Positions 1-10,264 of a stretch of DNA of 64,000 bases are shown here, piece after piece. Under the pieces are notes generated by a model. It did no database searches. It was given only the letters and a program-made list of their open reading frames with translations, and was not told the DNA's origin. This DNA is from Hanleya hanleyi. Lineage: Eukaryota > Mollusca > Polyplacophora > Lepidopleurida > Hanleyidae. The stretch lies in contig JAVTVY010039344.1 of the NCBI GenBank assembly GCA_036873755.1, positions 62,001 to 126,000 of the forward strand, written 5' to 3'. The position numbers and the translations under genes were made by a program. Position 1 is the first letter of the stretch. Every line of letters begins with the position of its first letter.

Positions 1-1891
1 GCGGCCATTTTGTCAGTAGCTTCAGAAAAGTGCCGACATCCAGATTGTTGTAATAGACGAGGAAATGGCGCAGAGTTTGCATACCTTCACGGACTCACAC
101 CTGTTGGAATTCGGTATAGAGGGTGTCAGATAATGCTTCTCCTTTGAGATCATTGTAAAAGACCTCTTAGGGTGGAAGTTGCGTCTCGTCCAGACGATCG
201 AGACTGGTCGTGTAGGTATATGGAAAGCAACTTTTCCTCTGCACACAGTCGCAGCTTTCACCCACTGGTCATAGCTGTAATTCCGTACGTCTAAGAATCT
301 GTGTGCAGTCGTGGATAGAGTGATGTGGTTGTTCGTCTTCTTAATGGTATGTTTGATGTTCCCGGATTTAGCAAGGTAGGGATACAAGAATTCTTTGATC
401 AAGTTTAAGTCGTACCGCCCCGAGTTAAATCCGAGGACAGGCAATTGGCTCAAATGTTTCAGTAAACGTAGTTTCTGGGCGTAGGGTTTGAGTGGTTTGC
501 GTTCCTCGTTTCCGGTTTCTTCGCATCAAATGCCGCTAAAACATCACGGTGGATTGTGGAGGTGAGATGTGACGCACTGGCTTCACTTCACGAGGGTCTC
601 CAGGTAGTCCATCATTCGCGTAATCAGTTCATGGGGGTCATCGGTAGAGACGGAACAAACCGGGACGGTCTCATACCCGGGCACGTTGGTGTGAATACTC
701 ACACTCAAGGAAATGTGGCGCTGGGTCCATTATGTTTTGGCCGATACCTTCTCCATAGGCTCTAGTACTGCTTCAAAATCATAGCAGGCTCGGTACGGGA
801 AATAGCGGTGGGCCATGGGAACGTCAGTTCTTCAAATATGGTAGGTATATTATGAAAGACACCGCCAGAGAATTTTCGTTTGCTGGCCTTGTCACAGGTT
901 TTGTCGTGACGGTGTAAAAGCCAAGACTTGTCAAACACGCGATGGCATCTACTACAACTGTACGACTGGGCGTAGATATCCATGTTCGTGATATAGGAGA
1001 AATGCCCGCCAGTGTCCGTCTGGTACAAATTCAATTTCATGGTTGTATCGTACTTCCCCGGGGAACGATGCACGAGGCGGGCTACGATTCGAGGGGTGTC
1101 GGTGTTGTTGTCATCATCCACGTGTTGGGTTAGACTGTACACGAAAATATGAACATGGAACAAATTTCCACCACTTCCAGTTGTGATAACGGGACCCCAC
1201 GGAAGTGATGTTTTCCCATGTTCTGTTCACGTAAATAGTCCTTCCAGTAGTTGTCGGCAAGTCGATCACACGCCCTGGGTTGTGTCTGGTCGAGATGTAT
1301 AGCCAGGCAGCGAAACAGGCATTTCCGATCGATGTACGGACCATGAGCCCCACTTACTAAGGCGAACATGCCTTTCCGGATTTTCATCCAGGGCGGTAAG
1401 TTGATGGGGGGCGATGGGGTGGTCGATCATTTTAGTCACGTAAAACGTAACATTCGGCGTGATCTCCACCTGCCATTTGGTGTTGGGGCGTTGTTGTCGG
1501 GTCCATTCCAAGCTATCCAAGGTCTCTAGTTGGTCCAGTACCGTGTCCAGGGACGGTCGATCTGTAATGGTGAAGGACTGGTCAAACACAAGGGTATTGT
1601 TACTGGGGTAAAAGTACCGGAGCTGGTCTGTCTCCTTATGCCGTAATAAATACCCAAAGATGAGATTTAATTTGAAGGCTGTAGCTTGGTCCTCGAAAGT
1701 CCAATATAGGACGATGGCAGTGAAAACAGTGGCGGATGGTAAGCCAATGACGTTGATAGATCCCCCGTACTCACAGTTGCCTGTATCGGTAATACTTCTA
1801 TAGATGGTACGTCAGCATCTGTGATAAAATTGTGATCCACCGCCGCGGTGGGGGCTGTATTCCGGGTCAGCGGTGATCCTTCACGTTGCAT
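1..1891 (-). pseudogene. Polinton family B DNA polymerase, N-terminal half, off left edge
   Basis: Protein-primed replicative polymerase of a Polinton element; the palm domain lies beyond the window. Seen in order on the minus strand: an N-terminal block near 1700-1380 matching the PolB at 36.5 kb; a CxxC...H...C zinc-finger-like segment (SCSRCHRVFDKSW, about 955-890) followed by the FSGGVFHN motif; an Exo I-type YDFE motif at about 772-786; an Exo II-type FNSGRYDLN motif at about 403-429. Several frameshifts and stops separate these blocks, so the copy is dead. The chosen start (ATG at 1891) lies 12 nt after the stop of the upstream death-domain reading frame, which suggests the two genes share a transcript. 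Exo I is kept here but lost in the 36.5 kb copy. Family assignment is firm; exact start is inferred. Confidence 0.85.
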
Positions 1892-1902
1892 GCTCGGAAT
1901 GG

Positions 1903-2247
1903 TCAGTACTGCCCCGACTCTAACTTCTCCACTAAGTCCAAGCGGCGAGCACGACGTAAAGCCTCTATCAGTTGCTGTCTACAGCCTTCGTTCTTTTTTA
2001 GCCGGTACCAGGTATCAATACACTCGTAGATCTGTTTTCTTAGGTCGAACGGGTTCTTAGGTCAAAGTGTTCTGACGTAATCGATGACCTCGTCTGTTAT
2101 TCCAAGGTACCGTACAAACGGTTGCCAGTACTGTTCAATAGACTGTGCAACAAAGTCGGCTTCTCGGGCGAGTGTATCGACACTGAGCACTGTACTGGCT
2201 GGCTCTGTACAGCGTGGTGATTCGGAACTCGTATTGTTGTGTGACAT
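1903..2247 (-). pseudogene. Death-domain protein (FADD-like), one frameshift
   Basis: Small protein of about 115 codons made almost wholly of a death domain. The first frame (2247-2062) has a Ser/Thr-rich leader, then the helix 1-3 pattern of the family (IEQYWQPFVRYLGITDEVID). After a 1-2 nt frame change near 2060 the second frame supplies NPFDLRKQIYECIDTW, then LIEALRRARRLDLVEKLE, matching the family pattern of LR...hxxhLxxW followed by LxxALxxxxRxDLVExLE. Death domains recruit adaptors in apoptosis and NF-kB signalling; a viral or element-borne one would be expected to titrate host FADD/MyD88-type partners (inference). A TATA-like CTATAAATA lies at about 2297-2306, some 50 nt upstream of the ATG. 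It sits directly upstream of PolB on the same strand. The frameshift is either decay or an unrecognised small intron. Confidence 0.78.
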
Positions 2248-3381
2248 GACTTCGCCTCAACTTTCAGAAAAATGAATACAGAACTCGAAAACCGAGTCTA
2301 TTTATAGCCACCGGCTTGGAGCGATGATGTAATGATCTATAAATAGCGATGATGTCATGATCCATACATAGAACGGGAGTTTCCAGAAAATTCACCGATC
2401 CACAGCTGACGTCATGATCTATAAATAGAATAGGGGCTTTCAGAGTAAAAGCCCTTGAGGCTGTTAATAATTAATGCACAGTTATACACCAGGGAATTTT
2501 CGGGAAATCCCCTGTTCTATTTGCGGATCGAGGGCATCTAGTGCTACGCCGGGGGCATCTAGTGATACGCCGGGGAAATTTTACTGGGAACTCCCTGTTC
2601 TATTTATGGATAATCGTTCTAGTTCTGGGGCGTTGCACTCTACTCTGGGATATTTTATTAATTAATAATGGAGGGGCTAATGAAAAGTAGAACGCCCTAC
2701 AGAATTATGTTATTGTTTTATTATCGGAGCAATAATTCACAGTCCACCATAACCGCTAAGGACCCTCGCGAAAAACCCTGCTTTATAGGTCATCGCTCTA
2801 TGCCGGGGTAAATTTGTTTTCGGGGCTTTTGCTCGGAAAGCTCCTATTCTATTTATAGATCATGACGCTAGCTTTGGGTCGGGGAATTTTCTGGAAACCC
2901 CCTGTTCTATTTGCGGATCGAGGTCATCTACTGCTACGCCTGGGGCAACTAGTGCTATGCCGAGGAAATTTACGGGGAATTCCTTGTTCTATTTATAGAT
3001 CATCATTCTAATTCTGGGGCGTTGCACTCTACTCTGGGATATTTTATTAATTAATAATGGAGGGGCTAACAAAAAGTAAAACGCCCTACAAAATTATGTT
3101 ATTGTTATATTATCGAATCAATATTTCACAGCCCACCATAACCGATAAGGAACCTCGCGAAAAACCCGGCTTTGTAGGTCATCGCTCTATGCTGGGGTAA
3201 ATTTGTTTTTGGGGTTTTTGCTCGGAAAGCCCCTATTCTATTTATAGATCATGACGTCAGCTCTGGGAAGGGGAATTTTTGGAAACCCCCTGTTCTATGT
3301 ATAGATCATGACATCATCGCTATTTATAGATCATTACATCATCGCTCCACGCCGGAGGCGAAGCCCTGTCACGCAAGAATC
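2248..3381. promoter_or_regulatory. Divergent, internally duplicated TATA-rich promoter region
   Basis: Non-coding stretch between the minus-strand death-domain/PolB unit and the plus-strand ORF at 3382. It contains many copies of CTATTTATAGATCATGACGTC and its reverse (for example near 2298, 2336, 2430, 2850, 2990, 3240, 3320), so TATA-like and CRE-like (TGACGTCA) elements alternate on both strands. A block of roughly 370 bp around 2640-2960 is repeated at 3010-3300. The modules GGAATTTTCxGGAAA and CCCCTGTTCTATTTGCGGATCGAGG recur. This is consistent with a bidirectional promoter/enhancer at an element end; function is inferred. Confidence 0.5.
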
Positions 3382-3768
3382 ATGAACCCTGACTATGCTA
3401 CACCAGCGGTGTACACCGACAACGACCACCCTGACTATACCGCCGTTATCAACGCGGTTGTCAATAACCTTAAATCATCTGCACCTCTGGCCACACCGGA
3501 AACTACCACCACCACCGATCCACAACAGCCTGACTATAGCGCCGTTACTGATGCTGCGATTGACTCCTCTATCAACATTGAACCATTTCAATTTACATCA
3601 TCAGCACCACTGACCAGTCGTGAAACTACCACCAACAGCACCATCACCCTCCCACAACCTGACTATAGCGCCGTTATTGATGCTGCAATGGACTTCGCTA
3701 TCAAGATCCACCCATTAACCATCGACATGGCCCGAACTAATCGCTACCAGCATCCACATTGGTCATAG
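3382..3768 (+). CDS. Unknown 128-aa protein with repeated PDYSAVxDAA motifs
   Basis: Uninterrupted ORF starting right after the duplicated promoter. It has no recognisable domain. It consists of four imperfect repeats built around the motif PDYxAVxxA(A/V) (near residues 2, 18, 51 and 93), separated by Thr/Ser/Pro-rich linkers such as TTTTTDPQQ. No signal peptide or membrane segment. A repeated short tyrosine motif in a disordered linker is typical of proteins that present several copies of one docking peptide, but no partner can be named. Location, divergent from the death-domain/PolB unit, suggests an early accessory gene. Could also be a decayed remnant of a longer protein. Confidence 0.45.
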   Translation: MNPDYATPAVYTDNDHPDYTAVINAVVNNLKSSAPLATPETTTTTDPQQPDYSAVTDAAIDSSINIEPFQFTSSAPLTSRETTTNSTITLPQPDYSAVIDAAMDFAIKIHPLTIDMARTNRYQHPHWS

Positions 3769-3872
3769 GCGTAACCTGACACCTAACAACCTGGCGTAAA
3801 CTACAAACTATGACCCCAGAAGTGTCAGCGGCCTTAGCAGCGGACAGCGGACTTAGCAGCCTTTATACCAAG

Positions 3873-3883
3873 TGTATAAAAGC
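3873..3883 (+). promoter_or_regulatory. TATA box of the 3905 ORF
   Basis: GTATAAAAGCG lies about 30 nt upstream of the ATG at 3905, the usual TATA-to-start-site distance, so the leader would be very short. It separates this gene from the preceding ORF, which ends at 3768. Confidence 0.5.
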
Positions 3884-3904
3884 GCTTACTTGGAGAAATT
3901 AACC

Positions 3905-4138
3905 ATGGAAATAAGTAGAATCTTCGATTGTCTGGCGTGTGCGACGCTTAATGGGAGGGATGGGCATACCTGCGTACACCCAATATCCACGACCATCCTA
4001 GAAGGCGCCTTCCAGAATGTACAAGAGCTACATGTTGAGCAGGCCTTGCGGCTCCGTGCGCATGAGGATATCCCCGAAAGCTGCATTGAAAACTTTTTGG
4101 CTACCAAACCTAGCCGCGACCCCCGTTTCCAGGCGTAG
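3905..4138 (+). CDS. Unknown 77-aa acidic protein with Cys/His cluster
   Basis: Short intact ORF with a good TATA box at 3873 and an ATG in ACCATGG context. An earlier in-frame ATG at 3872 overlaps the TATA box and is less likely. Near the N-terminus it carries a DCLACATLNGRDGHTC segment, a C-x2-C-x9-H-x-C spacing compatible with a small zinc site. The rest is predicted helical (FQNVQELHVEQALRLRAHED) and ends in a Pro/Arg-rich tail. No family recognised. It follows the PDY-repeat ORF on the same strand in the accessory cluster, so an early regulatory role is possible but unproven. Confidence 0.45.
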   Translation: MEISRIFDCLACATLNGRDGHTCVHPISTTILEGAFQNVQELHVEQALRLRAHEDIPESCIENFLATKPSRDPRFQA

Positions 4139-4817
4139 GTGCGTAGCTACATTAATTTAAAAATGTAAGCTACATTTGTCAACTGCACTGTACTGTACTT
4201 TGCGTAAGCTACATTTATGAACTGAACTGTACTTTGCGGGTGTCTTTACCCATAACAATATGTTGAAAAGGTGTCATTTACTCATGTATATAAATTGTGT
4301 GAGACAAAATTGGTCATACCTTACTATCACAGTTAACTATTCTTTATAATTGACCCCGTCATGTTGTACGGTATTCTGTATTATTGTTGAATTTACTGTT
4401 GTACAATATTGCGTATTATTTGATATGAGAATAGAGCGACCTGGTTGAATTTGATTGGCTAACGCCAGAGTCCTCTCCAAATGATAGAATACCACCGAAA
4501 GTTCTTGGCACGGGGCTAAAAATTTGTGGTTCCTGGAGAGAGGAAAATTGAGGCTAAAATTGAAATTCAAGGTTGTACAACGCTACAAATCACACCGAAG
4601 ACACTTCCCCTATAAGTGGAGGTTCGGTAAAATTTATAGATCAAAATTCGCAGGGAAAGGGGTATTTTTTTTCTCTCTAAACCCGAAATCTGCGAAAAAA
4701 ACGAGAAACACATTTTTGAGCGATCTGCTTGAATTTGATTGGCTAACGCCAGAATCCCTGCAAAGGCGATAAAAAGGTTAGCTGGATCAAGCAGCCATCA
4801 TTCCAACTAATGCGAAC
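4139..4817 (+). promoter_or_regulatory. Intergenic region with CCAAT and TATA promoter module
   Basis: Contains a short direct repeat (GTAAGCTACATTT...GAACTG...GTACTTTGCG, about 4145-4235) and two copies of GAATTTGATTGGCTAACGCC (about 4447 and 4731), each an inverted CCAAT box. The second is followed by GATAAAAAGG at about 4770, a TATA-like element about 48 nt before the ATG at 4818. A diverged copy of this whole module lies at 6340-6670. No gene seen inside. Confidence 0.4.
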
Positions 4818-5249
4818 ATGGAAGACATGCTGAATACTGATGCTTGGCGGAGAATATGGTAGAAGTGGTAGACAGTCCTCGCGCCTACAGAACGATATTG
4901 ATGTCCATGTACGAAGATTTGGAACGGGCGGGAAGAGGTTATCCAGACATTTACATTGGATGATTTAGACCGAATACCAATGGGTCTTGTTCATGAAGGC
5001 GTTTGGACGGCCTATTGGCAATTCTTACATGACCTCAGACAAGCCCGTGATGCTCAGCAACACCATCGCCGTTTGTACAATGGAATTTGGTACGCTATAG
5101 CCATCACGGGAGCTGCAATTACCTTTCACCTGCTTCGCCGGCATATGCGAAGGAAAACCAATTCCCCAAAATGGTCTTTTTCAGGACTGAAATTCCGCGA
5201 AAGTGCCTTTTGCACAATTATTAAAAAAATAATAATAATAAAAAAATAA
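4818..5249 (+). pseudogene. Unknown tail-anchored-type membrane protein, frameshifted
   Basis: Coding signal continues through three frames from the ATG at 4818 to about 5160. A Trp-rich start (AWRRIW) is followed by a second frame with SMYEDLERAGRGYPD, then a third frame (from 4956) with LDDLDRIPMGLVHEGVWTAY and a His/Gln/Arg-rich stretch. It ends in one hydrophobic segment (GIWYAIAITGAAITFHLL) followed by RRHMRRK. One C-terminal membrane span capped by basic residues is the layout of a tail-anchored protein. The family is not recognised; a death-regulator type cannot be shown. It is driven by a CCAAT/TATA module. The two frame changes mean decay or small introns. Confidence 0.35.
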
Positions 5250-5261
5250 AATAAAAAATCA

Positions 5262-5620
5262 CTGGGCTCGCGCTTTTTTTTTAATTTCACAGGGGCTCGG
5301 TATAGCAATATGAGCATACCAGGGGAGAAGGTACTGGTGTATGAACGCCAATTTTGTGAATTTCTTTTGTATTTCGATTTTGGTGCAGGCTTAATTTTTT
5401 TGCACCGAGCCCCTGTGAAATTAAAAAAAAATGGCGAGGGCCCAGTGAATTTTTTTAATTTTTTTTTTGTTTATAGCAATATGGCCTGTGTACCAGGGCA
5501 GTGGGTGTGTACTGGTGTGTAAATGTTTATATTTCTTTTGTATTTCGATTTTGGTGCAGGCTTAATTTTTTTTCACCGAGCCCCTGCGAAATTAAAAAAA
5601 AAGTCGAGGGCTCAGTGATG
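5262..5620 (+). repeat. Tandem direct repeat, about 170 bp
   Basis: The block GTATTTCGATTTTGGTGCAGG...CACCGAGCCCCTG(T/C)GAAATTAAAAAAAA occurs at about 5365-5435 and 5535-5605, with a further partial copy in inverse sense at 5262-5300 (AATTTCACAGGGGCTCGG). The A/T homopolymer runs make coding unlikely. Short ORFs read across it are products of the repeat. Confidence 0.55.
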
Positions 5621-5926
5621 TGTGCGAGGACTTTTTTTATTTTGTTTAGGGCACTAGGCTCTCACGGTTTGATCCATAATTACCGCGGCCCGGCCAACAA
5701 GACACATACAACGACATACAACAACAACGTTTCGGACGAGAAAAACCCCATAAGTGTGCAAAGTAGAAGTAACCTCTTTCGGAGAATATGGGTGGCCCTG
5801 AAAAGGATCGTTGATGAGGAGACAAGCAGCTTACCGGCCCCGCGACACACTATTATATTGGCTCAGCCGTGGCAAGATGGGACGACTGGGCCTTACAGGA
5901 ACTATCGCCCCCTGATATCTCGGTAG
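5618..5926 (+). CDS. Weak ORF, unknown basic protein
   Basis: Open frame of about 100 codons after the direct repeat, with FRRIWVALKRIVDEETSSL and a Pro/Arg-rich end. No domain recognised. A polyadenylation signal AATAAA lies downstream at about 6329, after a long C/T-rich stretch (6110-6320), so a transcript could end there. Coding status rests only on length and position. Confidence 0.2.
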   Translation: MCARTFFILFRALGSHGLIHNYRGPANKTHTTTYNNNVSDEKNPISVQSRSNLFRRIWVALKRIVDEETSSLPAPRHTIILAQPWQDGTTGPYRNYRPLISR

Positions 5927-7118
5927 GGGCCTCTGAAGTGGCGGGACCCGGCGCACCTCCTCCTGGGGGAGCGGTCTGCTTCCCGGTGCGCCGAAAAACC
6001 AGTTGACAGCTGCCAGCCCTACACTGGTTGTGTATATGGTTCGGAACCTTCGTCCGCCGCCTTCCGTGGACATCCGTGCTATTCTTTTTAACGGCAGTGG
6101 CGGTGGCAGCATGCTTCTTCTCTTAATCTCTTTCTTTGCCTTTTCTTTGCCCTCTAGGCCTACTTCTTCCTCCCCATGACCTTTTCTTTCTCTTTTTCTG
6201 TATCTTTTCTCGCCTCCCCTCGCTCCTCTCTCGTCGCCATCTCTTTCTCAGCTTCTCACCGCCTCGCCCCGTTCCTCTTCTCTCTCTTGTTCCTTCTTCA
6301 TCATCATATCTGTCCTTAATGCTCGCTCAATAAAATTTGTCATTTATGGTGATTATACCCGCCAAAACCGTCTCTTTTATAGCTGCTGGGAAGCTCGTGC
6401 GGATTGAAATTTTTCAGCCAATCAGTGTATTAGCCAATTATCAAGAAGCGAGCGATGAACGAGGGTTCCCGAGTTTTGTGTTTCCTGGAGAGCCTTTAAT
6501 TGATGCTAGAACTGAAATTCAGCGTCGTACAACGCTAACAAAATTATAGAGGACACCTCGCGTCTAATATAAGGTCTGGTAAAAATTACAGACCCTAATT
6601 CGCAGGGCAAGTGCTACTTTTTTCTTTCAAAACAAGAAATTTTCACGAAAACAATACTTCGTCACTGCGCTGGAAGGCAGTTGGACGTGTGCGAAGATCA
6701 TGACGTCACTCGGCGATCTACGGAGCGACTCCGGCCGATCAGATTGTATGTATTGGCTAATGTAAAGCCCGGGGTATTATAGTACAGCCTCGGAAAGTTA
6801 AAAAAAGCGAAATGCGGGCTAACATACATTGCTGTATCTAATACACTGACATGAAGCGTGCTAGTATTTAGGTATCGTACATCCGCACATTTTATCTGGT
6901 CCATTCATTAACACTGTACGGTTCTTTTCAAAAACTTGAAATGGTAAAAATACTGTAAATACGTACTTTACGCTATTAAAATGAAAAAAACACACAAGGC
7001 TGATTTTTGAGATCTCATATATTTTTTTATTCAACAATAAATAACAGCAACAACGTGAGAACAACCACGTGAAAACTGAAGCCCGGAACAGGGGTTTGTA
7101 CATTGAAATTGATAGAAC
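5927..7118. other. Non-coding stretch with CCAAT pair and AT-rich tail
   Basis: 6110-6320 is pyrimidine-rich with CTCTTTCTC runs; AATAAA at about 6329. 6340-6670 is a diverged copy of the promoter module at 4440-4770, with two CCAAT boxes about 18-21 bp apart (near 6417 and 6435). 6700-7000 shows no gene. 7020-7118 shares the AACAGCAACAACGTGAGAACAACCACGTG block with 28745-28785, the sequence that lies 3' of the protease gene in block B. Confidence 0.4.
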
Positions 7119-7185
7119 TTAAGTCCAGAACGGGGCTTGTACATCTGCGGCCCAGTCATACACTAGTACATCTCGGTCTTCTATG
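7119..7185 (-). pseudogene. C-terminal scrap of adenain-like protease (block A)
   Basis: Minus strand reads EDRDVLVYDWAAD and a short tail to a stop at 7119-7121. This matches the extreme C-termini of the proteases at 28.9 and 41.0 kb (motif EDxDVLVYDWAA). The gene is cut off at about 7186, where a short-period satellite begins, so the catalytic part and the hexon that should follow are missing from this copy. Confidence 0.7.
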
Positions 7186-7204
7186 ATGGCCGAGAGGGGC
7201 CATC

Positions 7205-7640
7205 GACCATCGCCCATGAAACATTTTGGGCGATATTGCGACGCGATATTGCGATGCGATAACGCGATATTGCGATGCCATAACGCGATACTGCGATGCG
7301 ATAAAGCGAAAACGCGATATTGCGATAACGCGATATTGCGATGCGATAACGCGAAAACGCGATATTGCGAAACATCGCGTTATAATTCCGCGATAATGTG
7401 CGATATTGTGCGATATTGTTCGATATTGCGAAATATCGCGTTATAATTGCGCGATATTGTGCGATATTGCGATATATCGCATTATTTTCCCGCGATATTG
7501 TGCGATATTGCGAAATATCGCGTTATAATTGCGCGATAATGTGCGATATTGTGCGGTATTGTGCGATATTGCGATATTTTGCGTTATTTTCCCGCGATAA
7601 TGTGCGATATTGCGAAATATCGCGTTATTTTGAGAAGTAA
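7205..7640. repeat. Short-period satellite built on GCGATATTGCGA
   Basis: Tandem array of GCGATATTGCGATGCGATAAC-like and GTGCGATATTGCGAAATATCGC-like units filling 7205-7640. Units are themselves partly palindromic (GATATTGCGAAATATC). It lies exactly between the broken protease end and the left arm of the inverted-repeat element, so it marks the breakpoint of a deletion in block A. Confidence 0.85.
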
Positions 7641-9004
7641 TATGAGTAGTTTAGAAAAGACCGATTCATTATCATTTTTGAGGCTGAGGCGTGAGGCTGT
7701 GGTGTGACGTGGCGATGACGTCACGGATGACGCCACATCCTGTCACATGACGGCCCAGCAAGAGTTATCTGCCGCTATATAAGACCCCAGTGACTTCCAA
7801 TGTTAATCTCATACATGTATGGTATAGGGGCTGTCATATTTTTTTTTTCTTGTGGATTTTACTATGGGTTGTGGCAAATTTTTTTTTCGCGATGTAGAAT
7901 ACGATGGGTGGGGTCTCTCGCTGTAAAGTTCAGGCAGGTCTGGGGTGGACATGTTAGGTCCATTCTGGCGCACTGAACAATGTTAGTCCCAATGGGGAAC
8001 CCACTTATGGAAATTTGCGGTATGGGGCGTGGCCCCTTGTTTTCTTCGTGTGAAGCTGTAAAACACGGTTGAGGGGTGGGGGGGGGGGGCTGTCTCGAGG
8101 CCATGCGTTGAATATTTTTGAAAAGTGCTGATGACGCATGCGCAGTAGGAAGGCAAATCGAGGTGGACGTTTCGGAGTCTAGGTGGACCACCCATGGTGG
8201 TCCGATTGGGTTGTGTGAGGTATCATTTTGAAGCATTCGTGAGGGGGCGTCCAACTGGATGGGTGTGGGGTGGAAATATCGTCTTTCTGCGCATGCGCAA
8301 TAGGAAAAGGGTATTTGAATGGACGTTTGGGGGTCGAGGTGGACCAATAGTGGTCCAACTGGGCTGTGGGAGGTGTCATTGTGAAGCTCTTGTGGGGGAG
8401 CGTCCGACTGGACTACTTTTTAAAAACGAATTCTGCAGAAAGGTATAACAGATATTTTGTCATACTAAATACTAGTTATAACTTGAACATAGAATGCTAC
8501 CTTACAGGACAATAAAAAAAAAAAAAGAGTTTTGCAAAAAGATGAAAAATGTCCCAGTGTACCCCAATCCCCCTACTGTGTCGGTGAGGGTATCCATGTG
8601 AAGCGCGCCTCCAGGCCGATCAATTCATGGGTGGGTGCATGTTTTCTCCGAAATGAAACACGGACTTTACCCCTAAAATGACCCTATCAACCATGTTTAT
8701 AGGGGTTAATATGGTTCTCATCGGCCTGCCGAGATATGCAGATTGGGTTTGCGGGTGTGTGTTTTCCCCGGTTGTAAAGCGGAAAACATAAACCCCCACG
8801 TGCGTAAAAGACGGATTTTATGTGGATGGGATAGGCGAGCAGCTGTACTGCAGCGTCGCTTAGGTGCGCCATTGAGACATGGCTACCCTTATACACTAAC
8901 CTATAGGGACGACTCGTGGACGCTAGAGTCATGATCTCAGGCATACTGGGGATGTGGGTTGATCTACTATGGTAAAGCTATCTCCCCCTCCTGGTTAAAG
9001 GGTT

Positions 9005-9044
9005 GGGTTGGGTTAGGGTTAGGGGTTAGGGTTAGGCTTAGGGC
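9005..9044 (+). repeat. Interstitial telomere-like TTAGGG repeats
   Basis: About five imperfect TTAGGG units (with GGGTTGGGTTG leading in) near the centre of the inverted-repeat element. TTAGGG is the usual animal telomere unit, including in molluscs. Such blocks arise by double-strand break repair or by element insertion at telomeres. Confidence 0.7.
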
Positions 9045-10003
9045 CCTATGGACGATTACCTATATGCCATTATCCAGGCGCACCATTGCGCTACTTTTAC
9101 TCCACACCAGTCCAGTTGGACGCTAGCTCATCAGAGCTTGAAACTGATACGCTCCCCGACCCATTCCCAGCACTATGGGTACCCAAAACGTCCCTTCCAG
9201 TGCCCTTTTCCCCACAATTTCCTGTCTGCGAATGCGCAGAATGTTGAAAACGGACGACACACCACTCCAGTCGGACGCTTCCCCACAAGAGCTTCACGAT
9301 GACATCTCCCACAGCCCAATTGGACCATTATTGGTCCACCTCGACCCCGAAACGTCCATTCAAATACCCTTTTTCTACTGCCAATGCACAGATATACGAT
9401 ATTTTCAACCCACATCCAGTTGGACGCTCCCCCACGAATGCTTCAAAATGATACCTCACACAACCCAATCGGACCACTATGGGTGGTCCACCTAGACTCC
9501 AAAACGTCCACCTCGATCTGCCTGCCTACTGCGCATGCGTTATCAGCACTTTTCAAAAAAATTCAACGCATGGCCTCGAGACCCCTCCATGTTCTACAGC
9601 TCGAGACGAAGAAAACATGGGGCCACACCCCATACCGCAACTGTCAATGAGTGGGTTCCCCATTGGGACTAACATTGTCCAGTGCGCCATAATGGACCTA
9701 ACATATCCACCCCAGACCTGCCTGAACTTTACAGTGAAATTCAACTCCTGGCCTTCAGACCCCACCCATCGTGTTCTACATCGCGAGGCAAAAAAAACGA
9801 ATTGCCACAACCCATAGTACAATCTTAATAAATTAATATCCTATCAATGCTCCCCAATCGTACATGTCGCTATATAGGATCTTACGTATTTCAATTGAAT
9901 TTGGTGTTCTGAGCGCCCATACCATGGATATTTAATAGCATTATGACATCATGGTCGCATCTGGACTCATCCATTTGCAGTCGGGAGGGGAGATAGGTTC
10001 ACT

Positions 10004-10264
10004 ATGTCCATTTACCCCAATGCTTACACCAAAGATCAGTCCATATATTTACCCCGTATTATGGCGCCACAATGTCGGGACCGCGGCAACATGAAAAGAC
10101 ACCCCGTCAGCGAGCCGGCTAATTCGGCTGAGCCAACCAAAAATTCTTTGTCATCAATGTTCCCTTCAAAGCACTATGAAGCGTTCTCGGGATTGGTTAA
10201 CACGCGAGGTAATGCAAGCCTGTTAGATCCTACAAGCGACAGTATCCAAATGGGGAGCAGATAG
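10004..10264 (+). CDS. Weak 86-aa ORF inside the inverted-repeat element
   Basis: Open frame near the right arm; hydrophilic, with no domain recognised. It lies in sequence that is not matched in the left arm. No homologue among the other elements in this window. Probably chance, listed because it is the only open frame of this size in the unpaired part of the element. Confidence 0.15.
   Translation: MSIYPNAYTKDQSIYLPRIMAPQCRDRGNMKRHPVSEPANSAEPTKNSLSSMFPSKHYEAFSGLVNTRGNASLLDPTSDSIQMGSR

Noticed and set aside
4956..5249. Bcl-2-like protein
   Set aside because: There is a C-terminal membrane anchor, but I see no BH1/BH2 signature, so only tail-anchored layout is claimed.
6136..6333. 65-codon Leu/Ser/Phe-rich ORF as a membrane protein
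   Set aside because: Lies in a pyrimidine tract; hydrophobicity comes from CTT/TTC/CTC composition.
7862..9822. Multiple ORFs with HLDPKTS-like and THTSPIGPLL-like peptides
   Set aside because: Same 153-bp repeat family inside the inverted-repeat element; not a gene.
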